The notes below the pieces were generated by a model. The model saw nothing but the letters and a program-made list of their open reading frames with translations, was not told the DNA's origin and ran no database searches. The position numbers and the translations under genes were made by a program. Below, one piece after another: positions 26,001 to 41,400 of a DNA stretch of 64,000 bases (within the stretch, counting starts at the first letter, position 1; each line of letters starts with the position of its first letter). Source of the DNA: Rana temporaria (taxonomy: Eukaryota > Chordata > Amphibia > Anura > Ranidae); NCBI RefSeq assembly GCF_905171775.1, contig NC_053494.1, positions 157,964,456 through 158,028,455 of the forward strand. The letters run 5' to 3'.

Positions 26001-29000
26001 GATATGTTGTGGAGTGTCAAAAATCAGGATCAGCCCAGTGGAGCAGAATTAACGCAGATGACTTAATCAAACAATGTGCTTTCAGGGTTCCAGGTCTTAT
26101 TGAAGGGAATGAATATAGATTCCGTATAAAAGCAGCAAATATAGTAGGTGAAGGTGAACCTAGAGAACTTCCAGAATCTGTTATTGCCAAGGACATCCTT
26201 CACCCACCTGAAGTTGATCTTGACTTGATCTGTCGTGACTTACTGACTGTAAGAGTTGGCCAAACAATCAACCTTACTGCTCGTGTCAAGGGCAGACCTG
26301 ACCCAGATATTACATGGTCTAAGGATGGCAAAGTAGTTACTAAAGACAATAGGACTGAAATATCTCAGGATTTCCCTCCAGTTGGCTTGCAGATAAAATC
26401 AGCAACAAGGGCAGACCACGGAAAATATACAATTGTAGCGAAAAACAGCAGTGGCCAAGCCCAGGGTGTGGTTATTGTCAATGTACTTGATAGACCTGGA
26501 CCTTGTCAGAACCTTAAGATAAGCTATGTTACCAAAGATTCTTGCATGGTTGCCTGGGAAAACCCACAAGATAATGGTGGTTCTGAGATAACAAACTATA
26601 TTGTAGAATACCGTGAACCAAGTCAAAGAGGATGGTATGTCATCTCTTCTGATCTTACAAAGAGGTTGATAAAAGCATCTCTTATTGAAAATCATGAATA
26701 TTTCTTCAGAGTCTGTGCAGAAAACAAGGTTGGTCCTGGCCCAGTTATTGAAACTAAGACACCTATTCTGGCCATCAATCCAGTTGAAAAACCTGGTGAA
26801 CCTGAGAACCTTCATATTGCTGAAGTAGGCAAGACATTTGTTTTCCTGAAATGGAGACGACCAGATTATGATGGTGGCAGTCCCAATCTATCATATCACG
26901 TTGAAAGAAAACAAAAAGATTCTGATGAATGGGAAAGAGTACATAAAGGAAGTATAAAAGAAACTTCTTACCTTATAGATAGATGTAGTGAAAACCAATT
27001 ATATCAATTTAGAGTTCAGACCAAGAATGAAGGAGGTGAAAGCAACTGGGTAAAGACAGCTGAAGTTTTAGTGAAGGAGGAATTATTGAAACCTGCACTA
27101 GATTTGAAATTAATTGGAGTCCTAGTTGTGAAAGCAGGAGAAACAATTAGAATTGAAGCTGGAGTAAGAGGAAAACCACAGCCAGAAATTGCTTGGGCAA
27201 AAGACAAAGATACAACAGATATTACAAAATCACCTAGGCTGAAAGTTGAAACTGGCTTAGATTACACCAAATTTATCCTTGAGAAATCTAGGCGATCCGA
27301 CAGTGGCAAGTTTGTTGTCACAGCCACAAACCCTGCTGGAAGCTTTACAGCACATTGTTCTGTAAATGTTCTTGATGTGCCAGGCGAAGTAAGAAATCTG
27401 AAAGTTTCTGATGTATCAATTGACAGATGTACACTCAGCTGGGATCCACCAGAAGATGATGGAGGATGTGAAATACAAAATTATATTTTGGAGAAATGCG
27501 AGAGCAAGCGAATGGTTTGGTCTACATACTCTGCTTCCGTGATTCTCACTCATGCACACGTCACTCGCCTGATTGAAGGAAATGAATATATATTCAGAGT
27601 ACGTGCTGAAAATAAATTGGGTACTGGTCCACCCACAGAAACCAAACCAATTGTTGCTAAAACAAAATACAATAGGCCTGGACCTCCTGAGCCTCCAGAG
27701 GTCACCAAAGTAAGTAAAGAAGAAATGACAGTTGTCTGGAACCCACCAGAATATGATGGTGGCAAGTCTATCACTGGATATATTCTAGAAAAGAAAGAAA
27801 AGAGATCAATGAGATGGGTTGCTGTAACTAAGAGTTCCATCCCAGAAAGACGTCTGAAAGTCACAAACCTTATCCCAGGTCATGAATACCAGTTCCGTGT
27901 AAAAGCAGAAAATGAAATCGGTCTGGGAGATCCAAGTGGACCAACAAGACCTGTAGTTGCAAAAGACCCAATAGGTAATTTGTAGTTTAGATTTAAAGAT
28001 AGTTTTATTCACTGTTTTTTTTTTGTTTAAAAGCTCATTTTAAAGTGCTTATCAATGTTGTTTATTTTGCAGAACCTCCTGGCCCTCCAACAAATCTAAA
28101 GGTGGCTGATAGTACCAAGACCTCCATTACTCTGGGATGGGGAAAACCTGTCTATGATGGTGGTGCTCCAATCATTGGATATATTGTAGAAATGAGGCCT
28201 AAAACTGAAGTTAAGGACAAGGATCCAGAGGCTGGATGGAAGAGACTGAATGTTGCTGCTCAGTTGATTCACACACAGTTTACTGCCACCACCCTTGATG
28301 AAAAGCAACAATATGAGTTTAGAGTTTCTGCACAGAACCAAATTGGCATTGGAAGGCCTGCTGAACTCAAAGAGCCTGTGTCACCTAAAGAAATACTTGG
28401 TATATATTGTTTTCACAAAATAAGTGCAAATATATCATGTTTATTGTAGAATGATGATATTAAATGTAATTATTGTCCTTTTCACAGAATCTCCTGAAAT
28501 TGAACTGGATGCCAGTATGAGAAAGTTGGTCACTGTTAGAGCAGGTTGTCCTATCAGACTGTTTGCAATGGTGAGAGGAAGACCATCACCTAAAGTTACA
28601 TGGAGGAGAATGGGAATTGATAATGTTGTCAGGAAAGGACAAGTTGACATTCTTGATACCATGGCTTTCTTAGTAATCCAAAACTCTACACGTGATGATT
28701 CAGGCAAATATTCTTTGTCACTTGTCAATGCTGCTGGAGAAAAAACAGTGTTTGTCAATGTCAGGGTACTTGGTAAGTAAATAGATTAAAACGATAAATA
28801 AATACACTTATTTTGGTGCATTGCGGTAATGGGTGTTTTCATTTTGGTCTACAGACACTCCTGGACCTGTGGCTGACTTTACAGTCTCAGATGTCACAAA
28901 GATGTCATGTCAGCTCTCATGGGTACCCCCAGAAAATGATGGTGGAAGTCCTGTTACACACTACATCTTAGAAAAGCGTGAAGTTGACCGAAAGACATGG

Positions 29001-29379
29001 GCAACAGTGGTGGCAGACTGGAAGAAGACTAGTTTTAAGGTTGCCAATCTTGTACCTGGAACTGAATACTTCTTCAGAGTCACAGCTGTCAATGAATATG
29101 GCTCTGGTGTTCCAAGAGACTCTCCTAAAGGTGTACTCGCAACAGATCCAATAAGTAAGTACTACCAATTCTCTCTATATTAAAATTCAAATTTTAATTT
29201 TTCACCGATTTTGGTGAGTTAAAAAAATCACATAACAATTTCTTACTCAGTGACTCTGGCAGTAAGATCTCTGCACTTGACATAATAAGCCTGCACATTT
29301 TTCACAGTAACATTATATAAGGTCCTTTCTACCTTGTTAGATGTATGATATAATACATTATTTATATATACAGTATATA

Positions 29380-29422
<43 letters not shown>

Positions 29423-32400
29423 CCACAGGGGTGTGAGAACTGTGACCCAATTTTATAATTTTATCAGAAGAACTTGTAGTTTGAGTTACCAAATTATCTC
29501 TAAACATTCAAAAATAGTTTTTTGCATAGAGGAACAAATTAGCATTAGGGCCAAAGGCTGGGATCAAATCAACCTGAATCAATGTCATTCCAGGTTCTAA
29601 CAAACCAATTCAAACTCCTCACTGCTTCTGTTTAAGTTGATAATACTAATATTGTTTAGGAACCCAAGGGAATTATTAATATTATTAATAATGCATTCCT
29701 GTATTGTTGTTCGCATCAACCTCTTTAACTGTTTATTTTAACAGGTGAGCCAGATCCACCTAAGAAGCTTGATGTTACAGAGATCACAAAGAACAGTGCC
29801 ACACTGGCTTGGCTTCCACCATTGCGTGATGGCGGTGCTAAGATTGATGGCTACATTATTAGCTACCAAGTTGAAGGACAACCTGAGAACAACTGGACCC
29901 AATATTCTGTTGTAAAAGATTTAAATATTGTGGTTGTTGGACTTAAAGAAGGCACAAAATACAAGTTCAGGGTGGCAGCCAGAAACTCTGTTGGTGTGAG
30001 CTTGCCAAGAGAAGCTGAAGGAATGTTTGAGATTAAAGAACAGCTTTGTAAGTTATATGTTCCACTTGATTTACCATTTCAATTCTACCATTTGAATGCA
30101 TCTGTGAAGGATAAGTTCACCTTTGTCAAATGTTACACCTGTATGCATGTTCAGTATCCACCACCTCACCCCCCCCCCCCCAATCTCCCCCTTCCCTGTG
30201 ATGCACATTTTGTACTTGCAAAAGGTGAACTTAGCCTTTAAAGTAAGTATTTTAGGCTGAATAATTAATCATTTAGGTACGTTATAATGTGGAAATCTGC
30301 CTAATGTATGTATGTATGTAATTATTTATTTATAGTGCCACCTAAGATCCTAATGCCTGATCATATCAGCATCAAAGCAGGACAGAAATTAAGAATTGAA
30401 GCCCATGTTTACGGAAAACCAGCACCTGTCTCTAAATGGATGAAAGCGGATGTTGATGTTAATCCATCAAGTCGTTTGGCTGTACACAAAGGACAGAATT
30501 CCACTGTGCTTATAATAAAAGATGTGACAAGGAAAGACAGTGGATTTTACTCACTATCTGCAGAAAACAGCTCTGGTGTTGCCACTCAAAGGATCCGTGT
30601 AGTTGTTATGGGTATGTATAAGTTTATTTAGGCCTTACATTTTTTACTGGAATCAGATACAAAAAAGATCACTAATATGTTGTTGGTTTGCTACAGACAT
30701 TCCAGGTCCACCAGAACCACCCTTTGAGATTTCTGAGATAGATTCTGATGCCTGCACACTCTCATGGCACTTGCCTCTTGAAGATGGTGGTAGTAACATT
30801 ACCAACTACGTAGTTGAAAAGTGTGACGTAAGCAGGGGAGACTGGATCACAGCTGTTACATCAGTCACCAAAACTAGTTGCCGTGTCGGAAAACTTATCC
30901 CAGAACAAGAGTACATCTTCAGGGTCCGTGCTGAGAACCGCTTTGGAGTATCAGAACCAATTACATCTGGTCGGGTTGTTGCTAAATTTCCATTCGGTAT
31001 GTAAACAAACCAACTTTTACTACTGCATTGAAAGCACTAGCTTGTTTTGAAATACCTACCAATTTTTAGTAGAAACATGATTCTAAAGCCTAAACATTTT
31101 TTTACCTTAATGCATTCATTGCAATGTATCCCCCCTCACCCCTCCTTTTACTTACCTGAGCCCTCATTCAATCCAGCACTGTGCCCAGCTGCAGCTCATT
31201 TCTCCCCTCACTTTCTGGTCGCACTGGCTTTGCTAAAGGGCCAATGGCTCCCGCTTCTATCAATCAAAGCCAGTGATGAGGAGTGTGGGTGGGGCCGAGT
31301 ACCAGCAAGGCTCGGGAGCGAATCTGCATGAGTACCTCTGTAGAAATCGGCTTTCTACAGGGCACACACTCGCATGGGGAGGAGGAGGAGCCAGGAGTGC
31401 TGACAGGGGACCTGAGAAGAGGAGGTTTGGAGCCGCTCTGTGAAATTCCAAGTATAAACCTGTGTTATTTTTTATTTTTACAATCACTTTAACCCAAAAT
31501 AAAACCGAATATATATGCTATGCATTAGAATATATCTAGACATAGCATATTAATGAAAGTTTGCAGTTATTGAACTTTTGTGACATTCTTCATTGCCCTC
31601 AGTATGTTGCCTAATCTTTACATGCTTCACAAAGGTCCAAAGCATCCTATAATGTTTAATTATATTAAAATGTAAATTAATGTGAGACAGGTTCACTTTA
31701 AATGAAATGTAAAGTATTATTTTGTTATTATTTCAGATGTTCCCAGTGAACCAAAGAATGCCCGTGTTACCAAGGTTAATAAAGACTGCATATTTGTTGC
31801 ATGGGATAGACCTGATAATGATGGAGGAAGCCCCATTACAGGTTATGCTATTGAACGTAAGGAAAGAAATAGCCTTCTGTGGGTCAAGGCCAATGATACT
31901 GCAGTGCGCTCAACAGAATATCCATGCATTGGCATGATTGAAGGCTTGGAGTATACTTTCAGAATTTCTGCCTTAAACAGAGCTGGATCAAGCAAACCAA
32001 GCAAACCTACTGAGTATGTCACTGCAAGAGCACCAGTTGGTATGTATAATATGTATTGCAAGACAATGTTATCCCCACGAAACTGCCCATTTTATTTGGA
32101 ATTACATCTTACAAATAATGTTAATTTACAGATCCACCTGGAAAACCTGAAGTTATTGATATCACAAGAAGCACTGTGTCCCTTGTATGGACAAGACCAA
32201 AGCATGATGGTGGAAGTAAAATTATCGGCTACATTGTGGAAGCATGCAAACTTCCTGGTGAAAAGTGGGTGAAGTGCAACACTGCTGCTTCTCAAGTCCC
32301 AACAGAAGAATTTACTGTTACTGACTTGGAAGAGAATGAGAAATACCAGTTCAGAGTAACTGCCAAGACTGCCATCAACATCAGCAGGCCATCTGAACCA

Positions 32401-35400
32401 TCGGATCCAGTTGTCATTCAGGCAGAAAATGGTATTACTCCAATTCCATTTTTCTAAGAGAAAGCAAACAAATGTGGTGCTTACTGGAGCAAATGATATT
32501 GCACTAGACAAGCATATCATTTACATCATCTTTATAATATTCTCTAGCTAAGACATGAATAATCATAAGCTAACACAACATAAAACTTTCATAATCAAGT
32601 ATTTCAAAACTGCTCAAATCAAACCCAGAAATAAAAATAGTTTAGAGTGTTCTGATTTTGACTCTTTAATTGTTTTATTTTCAGTTCCACCCAAGATAGA
32701 CCTCAGTATACAGATGAAATCCCTGATCACTGTCAAAGCAGGAGCAAATGTATGTCTTGATGCTCAAGTATTTGGTAAGCCAATGCCAACAGTCACCTGG
32801 AAAAAGGACGGGGAAGTTGTAAAACCTGCTGAAGGTATAAAAATATCATCCAAGAGGAATCTTTTCCTTCTGGAACTGTTCAGTGTTAACCGCAAGGAAA
32901 CAGGAGAATATAGTATTGTGGCAGAAAATGCCAGTGGCTCCAAATCTGCAACCATCAAGCTCAAAGTCTTAGGTAGGTTTTAAAAACATAAATTGTAATC
33001 ACTAACTACCTTATAACTATAATTTGATCACAGTATTTGTACCAGTTGTGAATTGGTAATGTTTGCAGTGTGTCCATTGCACACAAGCCCCAAGGCAAAT
33101 GGCGTCCACTGTGCACTCACTCACTGCACATGCTGTTTATGGCTGCAGCTCAGAGGAGATCTATTCTGTGCATGCCAACTTGGGCACAGCACAATGTGGG
33201 TGGGGGTCATCGTCCTCAATAATACACATCAGTATCCCTGTGTGGTTGACCTGCTATGAATATGGACAGTGACGCTGCTACAGAAGGAACCCCTCTGTAA
33301 TAGAACTGCATTCCCTGCCAATCAGCCATGAAGGGAGGGTGATGTATACTAATGATAGTGCAACTGCCTGCATAAGGGAGAGAGATTGTAATGACAGGCT
33401 CTGATTTAGCTTGCCTGGCTTGATTAGCACAGGCTGCAGAGTCTGAATGCAGTTGAGCCTGAGTCAGCTGAAGAACTGCCCGAACATGCTTGTTTGTGTG
33501 CCTTAACACTTTTCTGCATGTGCGCACTTTTTACTTTCCACTTTCATCCTTGTCACTAAGATATGCACAGTGGCACTGAGCATGAACATACTTTAGGGTG
33601 TCAGACAAGGATAAAAGTGGATTGTAGAAATTGCCCACACTTGCAGAAAAAAGTTTACTTATAAAGGCATTGTTGTGCAGTATTGTGTCTATCTACAAAT
33701 AGTTTGTTGGTTTTTCTTTTAAAATAAGTTTTATTACTTGAGGTGTCCTTAGTGATTTTAAACTGATGCTGGTTTGGACAGACTGGCTGGTGGTCTTGTT
33801 TATAAGGGGTCATTTACACAACATTGCTAGTGCCTTTAAGTTTTGCTGTACATTTTCTGTTCCAAACTGTCTCATTCTGTACATTTCTTATTACACAACA
33901 CTTGATTATATACTCTGCCCTGTATGTTTCCTATTCCACAGTTCCATATTCTGTACACTGTGCTATGCATGCCCTAATCTGTAACTAATCATTCTGTTCA
34001 CTGCTTTGTACATTCCCCATTCTGCACTGACTCATTCTTTATGCTGCTCTGTACATCCCCGATTCTACATTGTTTCATTCTATACTATGCAAGTCATCTC
34101 AGAGTTTATCTGACATCACCATTTTAAGCCATTCTCAATATCCAATGCAATGCAAACCATGTCTAATCTTTTGCTGCGGTGTGCATTTTCTTTTTCTTGG
34201 GGAAGAGGCCCCAACTTATCATGTTGCACACAGGCCCACTGCATCCAGAAAACACCCTTACTTTTGTTTTTCTCTTGTTCTATATCATCTTAATTACAAT
34301 TATGTTAATGTTTGATGAATTTTTAAAGACCCTTGGATGAGCATAGTTGGTTTATGTAAAAAAAAATATTACCTTAGATGTCAGTTATTAACTAAAACTC
34401 CATGCATTATGTCTACAAAATGTCAAGACCTCTGTATGTTAATCTTTCTTCAGATAAACCTGGACCTCCTGCTTCTGTTAAGATAAACCATATGTATACT
34501 GATCGGGCCATGCTTAGCTGGGAGCCTCCACTTGAAGATGGCGGTTCTGATATTACAAACTATGTCATTGACAAGCGTGAAACAAGTCGTCCTAACTGGG
34601 CACAAGTGACTACTAATGTGCAAATCACCAGTTGCAGCGTGGAGAAGTTGATTGAAGGACATGAGTATCAGTTCCGCATTTCTGCTGAAAACAAATATGG
34701 TGTTGGAGATCCTATCCTAACTGAGTCTGTGATTGCTAAGAACCCATATGGTAAGACATATGTTAAATGTATACTGATGTTTTTAAGGTATATGTTAAAT
34801 GTATACTGAGGTTTTCAAGAGCATTCGATTTTAAAAGTGTTTTCTTGTTCTTCACAGATGCACCTGGACAGTGTGATCCACCAGTAATAAGTAACATTAC
34901 AAAGGATCACATGACTGTAAGCTGGAAAGCACCAGCTGATGATGGTGGCTCTCCAATAACTGGATATGTGCTTGAAAAGCGTGACACAAAGTCTTTCAAT
35001 TGGACCAAGGTAACTAAGAAACCTGTAATTGATAGGACAGTAAAAGCAACAGGACTTCAAGAAGGTACTGAATATGAGTACAGAGTGACTGCCTTGAACA
35101 AAGCTGGACCAGGCAAGCCTAGCAACTCATCAAAGGCAGTAATTGCTATTGATCCTCAGTGTAAGTTGTGACCTCCAGTGGATAAAATCCAAATTATGAT
35201 TTTGTTTTGACTGACAGTCTTTTAAAAGTTTGATTTTTTTTTTAGATCCACCTGGACCACCTGCTTTCCCGAAGGTTGTTGACACAACCCGTAACAGTAT
35301 AAGCCTGTCCTGGAGTAAACCTGCTTATGATGGTGGCAGCCCCATAATTGGTTACCTGGTTGAAGTTAAACGAGCAGACACAGATAACTGGGTGCGATGC

Positions 35401-38400
35401 AACTTGCCCAAAAACCTGCAGGACACCCACTACACTGTTACTGGCCTAATGGAAAGCACTGAATATCAGTTCCGTGTCTCAGCAGTGAATAAAATTGGTT
35501 ACAGTGATCCCAGCGAAATTCCAGACAAACATACTGCTAAAGACATTTTAAGTAAGTACATTTATTATTACAATTTACTTTATTTTGTTAATGTTTGCAT
35601 GAATGTAATGTAATTCTTTTTTCTTTTATCAAACAGTTGCACCTGAAGGAGAGCTTGATGCTGAACTCAGAAAAGCTCTTGTGCTCCGTGCTGGTGTTAC
35701 ACTGAGGATCTATGTACCGGTTAGAGGGCGCCCATCTCCAAAGATATCATGGTCTAAACTGAATGCAAACATTAAAGAGAGACTGGGGCTTGATATCAAG
35801 ACTACAGATCATGACACTTTCCTGCGTTGTGAAAATGTCAATAAGTATGATGCTGGCAAATATATCTTGACAATAGAGAACAGCAGTGGTGTGAAGTCAT
35901 ATACTATTGTTGTCAAAGTGCTTGGTAAGTAAATGATATTTACTGTCAAATTAATGTTTTAGACTTTAAGAGGTTCAAACAGTGCAGCACAAATTAAGGT
36001 AAAAGTGCTTCTTAGAGAACAACATCGGGGACAAAGAGCACATCCAAGTGCCAGCTTTGTCCACATTTAAAAAGTTTTTTTGGATTTCCATTAGTCTTAC
36101 CCAGCCTTTTTTCAACCGGGGGACCATCAGAGATTGTTAGGGGTGCTGGGGCATCCTGGTACAGAAAGGCATTCGGATCTGACTGAGCTCCCGCTCTTCT
36201 GCAAAAACATCAGTACATCTGGAGCTTAGTCAACATAGTTATGTGCAGAGTAGAGGAAGGGGAGGTGTCTTTCAGAGCCCGGGGCTCTCCACCTTCCCCT
36301 ACAGGGCAATTCCGGCAATGCAGTACCCAGCAGCTAGTGCAGGTATAGTACTGCAGATTTCAAAAAGGCTGTGTATGTGCGCACATGTATATATGTTTGT
36401 GTATGTTTATATACACACGCATGTGCATGTACAGTATGTACTTACATTACTTTTAATCTTGACCCCTGATTCTTTACTATCAGGACTGCTTTTTTAGGAC
36501 TTCACGATAGCAGCACAAACTGCTGCACCTCTGAAAAGTAACCTATTGCTTTTCAGAAACATTTTACAGGTGGTGAAAAGGCAATATGTCACCTCCTTAA
36601 TGCCTGTTTTAACCCACTAAATGCAGCATCATCATGCCGCAACTGTGGTTGTAGTGAGGCCCCATCCACCTGGGGGTATACTTTCTGTCATGGTCACAGC
36701 ATGTGCACAACCTCCGCAGCTAAATGAGGTGCAGTTGGGGGTGGTAATCTGTATAGATTAGTTATAGTTTTAATCTGATTATCACATTCCAAACATTTAA
36801 ACATTTTCTGCATACATATATTTAAAAAGAATTGTTCTTGCATTATAGATACTCCTGGACCACCAGTAAACCTCATCATTAAGGACACATCCAAGGACTC
36901 AGCAATGATTTCATGGGATCCTCCAGTTATTGATGGTGGTAGTCCAATCAAGAATTATATTGTTGAAAAACGTGATGCAGACAGAAAAGCGTGGTCTACA
37001 GTATCAACTGACTGTGCTAAAACATCATTTAGGATTACTAACCTTGAAGAAGGCAAGGCCTACTTCTTCAGAGTGTTGGCAGAAAATGAATATGGCATTG
37101 GTGAGCCATGTGAAACTCATGATGCTGTGAAAGCTTCTGGTAAGTAATTAGTTGTACATATATGCTATTAAACAATACTGCAGCAGAGATGATATGGCAT
37201 TGAGATTTTTACATATTGGGTATGGCTTCCTTATTTCTGGCAATATTAAGTAATATGCTTTTTTGCCTGGCTCTTTTAGAAAAACCTGGACCAGTTCTAG
37301 ATCTGAAAGCACTGGCTGTATCAAAATCATCATGCACCATTGCATGGAAGAAACCATTAAGTGATGGAGGAAGTCGTATCACTGGATACGTTGTAGAGAC
37401 ATTGATCTCCGAGGACAAGTGGAAAGATGTAATGAGATCAAAAAATCTTCAGTACACAATGAAAGATCTGACTGAAGGAAAGGAGTACACCTTTAGAGTG
37501 GTCGCTCAAAATGATGCTGGTTTCAGTTCTCCAAATGAAATTTCAATTGTAGCCAGGGACGATATTGGTATGTGTATCTTACCCAGTCTGAAGCATGTCA
37601 ATAACCATTTAGTAATCAAATCAGTGTTATTGTGCATTCCTTTAGTAATACCAGTGTTTTTTCCTCAGTTGCGCCAAATCTAGACTTAAAGGACCTGCCA
37701 GATTTATGCTACATTGCCAAGGAGGGAAGCACTTTCCGACTCAAACTCCCAGTCAGTGGTAAGCCTCCACCTACAGTTACATGGAGGAAAGGTGAAGACA
37801 AGGTTTTGACTGAAAGTGGTAGAGTAACTGCTGAGTTTACTGCTGTGAACACTACCTTGACAGTTCGTGAGTGCCAGAAAGATGATGCCTCAAAATACAC
37901 AATCACTTTGAAGAATCCAGCTGGCACCAAAGAATCTACCATCTTTGTGAAAGTAGTGGGAAAACCTGGAATTCCATCAGGTCCAGTTAAGTTTGATGAA
38001 GTGACTGCAGATGCTATCACACTGATCTGGGCTCCTCCAAAAGATGATGGTGGTTCGGAAATTACAAATTATATCCTGGAAAAGAGAGACTCTGTGACAA
38101 ATAAGTGGGTAACCTGTGCTTCTGCTGTACAGAAGACATCATTCAGAGTTACCAGACTCCATGAAGGAACTGAATACATCTTCAAAGTCAGTGCTGAAAA
38201 TAAGTACGGGGTTGGTGAAGGCCTTAAATCAGATTCAATTGTGGCAAGGCATCCATTTGGTAAGCCATCATCAACAAGGGGGTGATTTAAAAATATACAC
38301 ACCGATATCTAGAATTTAAGTTGACTAATTACGTTAACTATGTCTTTTTAGATGTACCAGATGCTCCTCCGCCACCAAAGATTGTGACAATAAGGCACGA

Positions 38401-41400
38401 TTCTGCAAACCTCACCTGGGTCGACCCAAGGAAGACTGGTGGGTCACCAATCACAGGTACGTTTTTTTAAACTAAAAATAGATATCTTGCAATTGGAAGC
38501 AATGTCAAAGGAGTGTTCATATATTGTGTATGTAGCTACAGGTTAAATTGTGCACGTTAAAATGTTTATTTTACTTTTTAACACGTTAACATATTCCAGC
38601 TACAAACTGCAAGGATAGTATATTGCTCCACCAGAGACTATATACAGCTGTGCCTATGGTTTAGGTTCCCTAAAGACTGAATTAAGGCATTGCTAAGCTA
38701 AGGGTGTAGTGTAGCTTTAGAATAACCATTGCATCAACAGTAATAAAAATGGTCTGATGTTTTTACCTGCATATTGTGCATTGCAAATGTATATGCTATA
38801 AAGCTAAAACATTTTGCAATATAGGTTGTAACTTTGATATTACATTTTTGTTTAGGCTATTACATTGAAGTCAAAGAAAGAAACAGCCTGCTCTGGAAAA
38901 GAGCCAGTACCAGTCCACTAAGAATGCGGGACTACAGAGTAGCAGGTTTAACTGAAGGCCTAGAATATGAATTTAGAGTTATGGCTATCAATCTTGCTGG
39001 AGTTGGGAAACCAAGTATACCATCTGAGTCAGTTGTGGCTCTTGATCCAATTGGTAAGTGTAAAAGTCCTTGTTAAATGAATGCAGTAATGTGTTTAAGT
39101 ACATGATATTGATTTCTTGATTCCTTTTAGATCCTCCTGGCAAACCTGAGGTGATCAGTGTCACTAGGAGTTCAGCAACTCTTATCTGGACAGAACCAAA
39201 ATATGATGGTGGACACAAACTGGTTGGATACGTTGTTGAGAAACGTGATTTACCAGCAAAGAGCTGGATGAAAGCCAACCATGTCAATGTTCAGGAATGT
39301 GCATATACTGTTAATGATCTAATAGAAGGTGGAAAATATGAATTCAGAATAAGAGCTAAAAACACTGCTGGTGCCATCAGTCCTCCATCAGAGACAACTG
39401 GAACTGTTTGCAAGGAGGAGTATGGTATGTGTCAAGCAGCCTTTTTATTAATGTTTTCTGATATATAGTTGTATCACTTAAAATATTTCCTGACCTTTGA
39501 TTTTAAATTCTCTTCACAGAGGCACCCACAATTGTTATTGATCCAGCTGTTAAAGAAGGTTTAACAGTTAAAGCAGGAGATACAATTGTCATGACTGCAA
39601 CAAAAATTCTTGGCAAACCACCTCCAACCTCTGTGTGGTCCAAAGCAGGAAAGGACTTTAAGCCATCTGATATTGTGCAGATAGAAACAGGTCCAACATC
39701 ATCCACCCTATCTGTTAAATATGCATCCCGTAAAGATTCTGGGGAGTATACAATAACAGCCAGCAATCCTTTTGGCACAAAAGAAGAGCATGTGCATGTC
39801 AAAGTTTTAGATGTCCCTGGCCCTCCAGGACCAATTGAAACCAGCAACGTATCTGCAGAAAAAGCTACGCTCAACTGGACTCCTCCTACTGAAGATGGAG
39901 GTTCACCAATAACCTCTTACACTCTTGAAAAGAGAGAAACAAGTCGTTTACTTTGGACTTTGGTGGCTGAAAATATTCAGTCATGTAGACATGTTGTCAG
40001 CAAACTCATCCAAGGCAATGAATACATCTTCCGTGTGTCTGCTGTTAATCACTATGGTGTGGGTGAACCTGTACAATCTGAGCCAGTGAAGATGGTGGAC
40101 AGATTTGGTAAGTAATAATAATGTAACAATTAACATAAAATGTATCCTTAACAGAATAGCCATGCTTATTTATGCATTTATTTCCTCACTTAGGTCCTCC
40201 TGGTCCTCCTGGCAAACCAGAAGCAACAAATGTAACTAAGGATACAATAACTATAGCTTGGAAACGTCCAGTTGATGATGGTGGTAGCGAAATCACAGGT
40301 TACATTGTTGAGAGAAAAGAGAAGAAGGGACTGAGATGGGTGAGAGCATCAAAGAAACCAGTTTCTGACCTTAGACTTAAAGTGACTGGACTCACAGAAG
40401 GCAATGAGTATGAATTCCGTGTAAGCGCAGAAAATAAAGCTGGATTAGGACCACCAAGTGATTCTTCTCTACCAGTCTTAACCAAGGATATTGCATGTGA
40501 GTAATTTCAAGATTTTTTCAAGTATTTTTTACATTATTTAGTACACGTGTCAAAAATAAATTGTAGCAATACATTATTTGCAAGGCAATAACATGAGAGA
40601 GCTGTTTTACCCGCCAAGGGATTTGTATTCATGTCCATTTATTCTTTAAATTTACAAATCGAATTTTCCCTACTGTTCCCTACTATTTTTCAACAATTAA
40701 AACTAGCTCTTGTGACTATATGCAGCCTATGTCTGGAAAATTAATGCGAAAAAGCAGACCAATGAGCTCAACTGTCTGTCACTTAATATAGAAAGGTTCA
40801 TCCAAGGTTATTTTTTAGCAGCAATGTAGCAAAGTCATAAAAATAAATACGTATAAAATTCTTTATTTTGAAATATTCCAATGTCATGTTGCAAATAAAA
40901 AATGAGCTCTGGCTATAGGATACAGAACATATTCCACAGTACAGCAATGCAAACACAAATATACACAGCGTTTCAATAAATAATGTTTGACTGTGTATGT
41001 TACATTACATTACATAATGTTTGACACAGTCAAACATTATGTAACGTAACGCTTTGTATATTTTTGTTTTGTCATATTTTAATTTCAACATGACTTGGCA
41101 ATATTTCAAAATAAAGAATTTTATACTTATTTATTTTTTTGACTTTGCTACATTGCTGTGTAGCCTTTACATCTCTATATGTGTCTTTCCCATATTATAA
41201 CTGTCTGTCATTCTTCTTTCTCCTCCTTTAAGCACATGGCCCAATTGATTCACTCCTTGTTCTGCTTTTAGCTCTCTTATGGGCCGTACAGACGACCGAA
41301 CATGTCTGCTGAAACTGGTCCGCGGACCAGTTTCAGCAGACATGTTCGGTCGTGTGTAGGCCCGAGCGTGCAGGATTCCAGCAAACATTTGCCCGCCGGG

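Larger units (their letters stand above)
23856..26200 (+). repeat. TTN: D-zone super-repeat D5
   Basis: Order Ig-F-F-Ig-F-F-F: 23856, 24227, 24626, then inside exon 44 at 25008, 25295, 25595 and 25895. Confidence 0.93.
28488..35551 (+). repeat. TTN: C-zone super-repeat C1 (11 domains)
   Basis: Each of the 11 domains has its own exon, starting at 28488, 28855, 29745, 30336, 30697, 31737, 32132, 32685, 34454, 34858 and 35246. Order Ig-F-F-Ig-F-F-F-Ig-F-F-F. Confidence 0.94.

Noticed and set aside
31047..31492. Small ORFs in intron 50
   Set aside because: They lie mostly in a probable interspersed repeat and are not conserved with the similar copy at 18125-18595.
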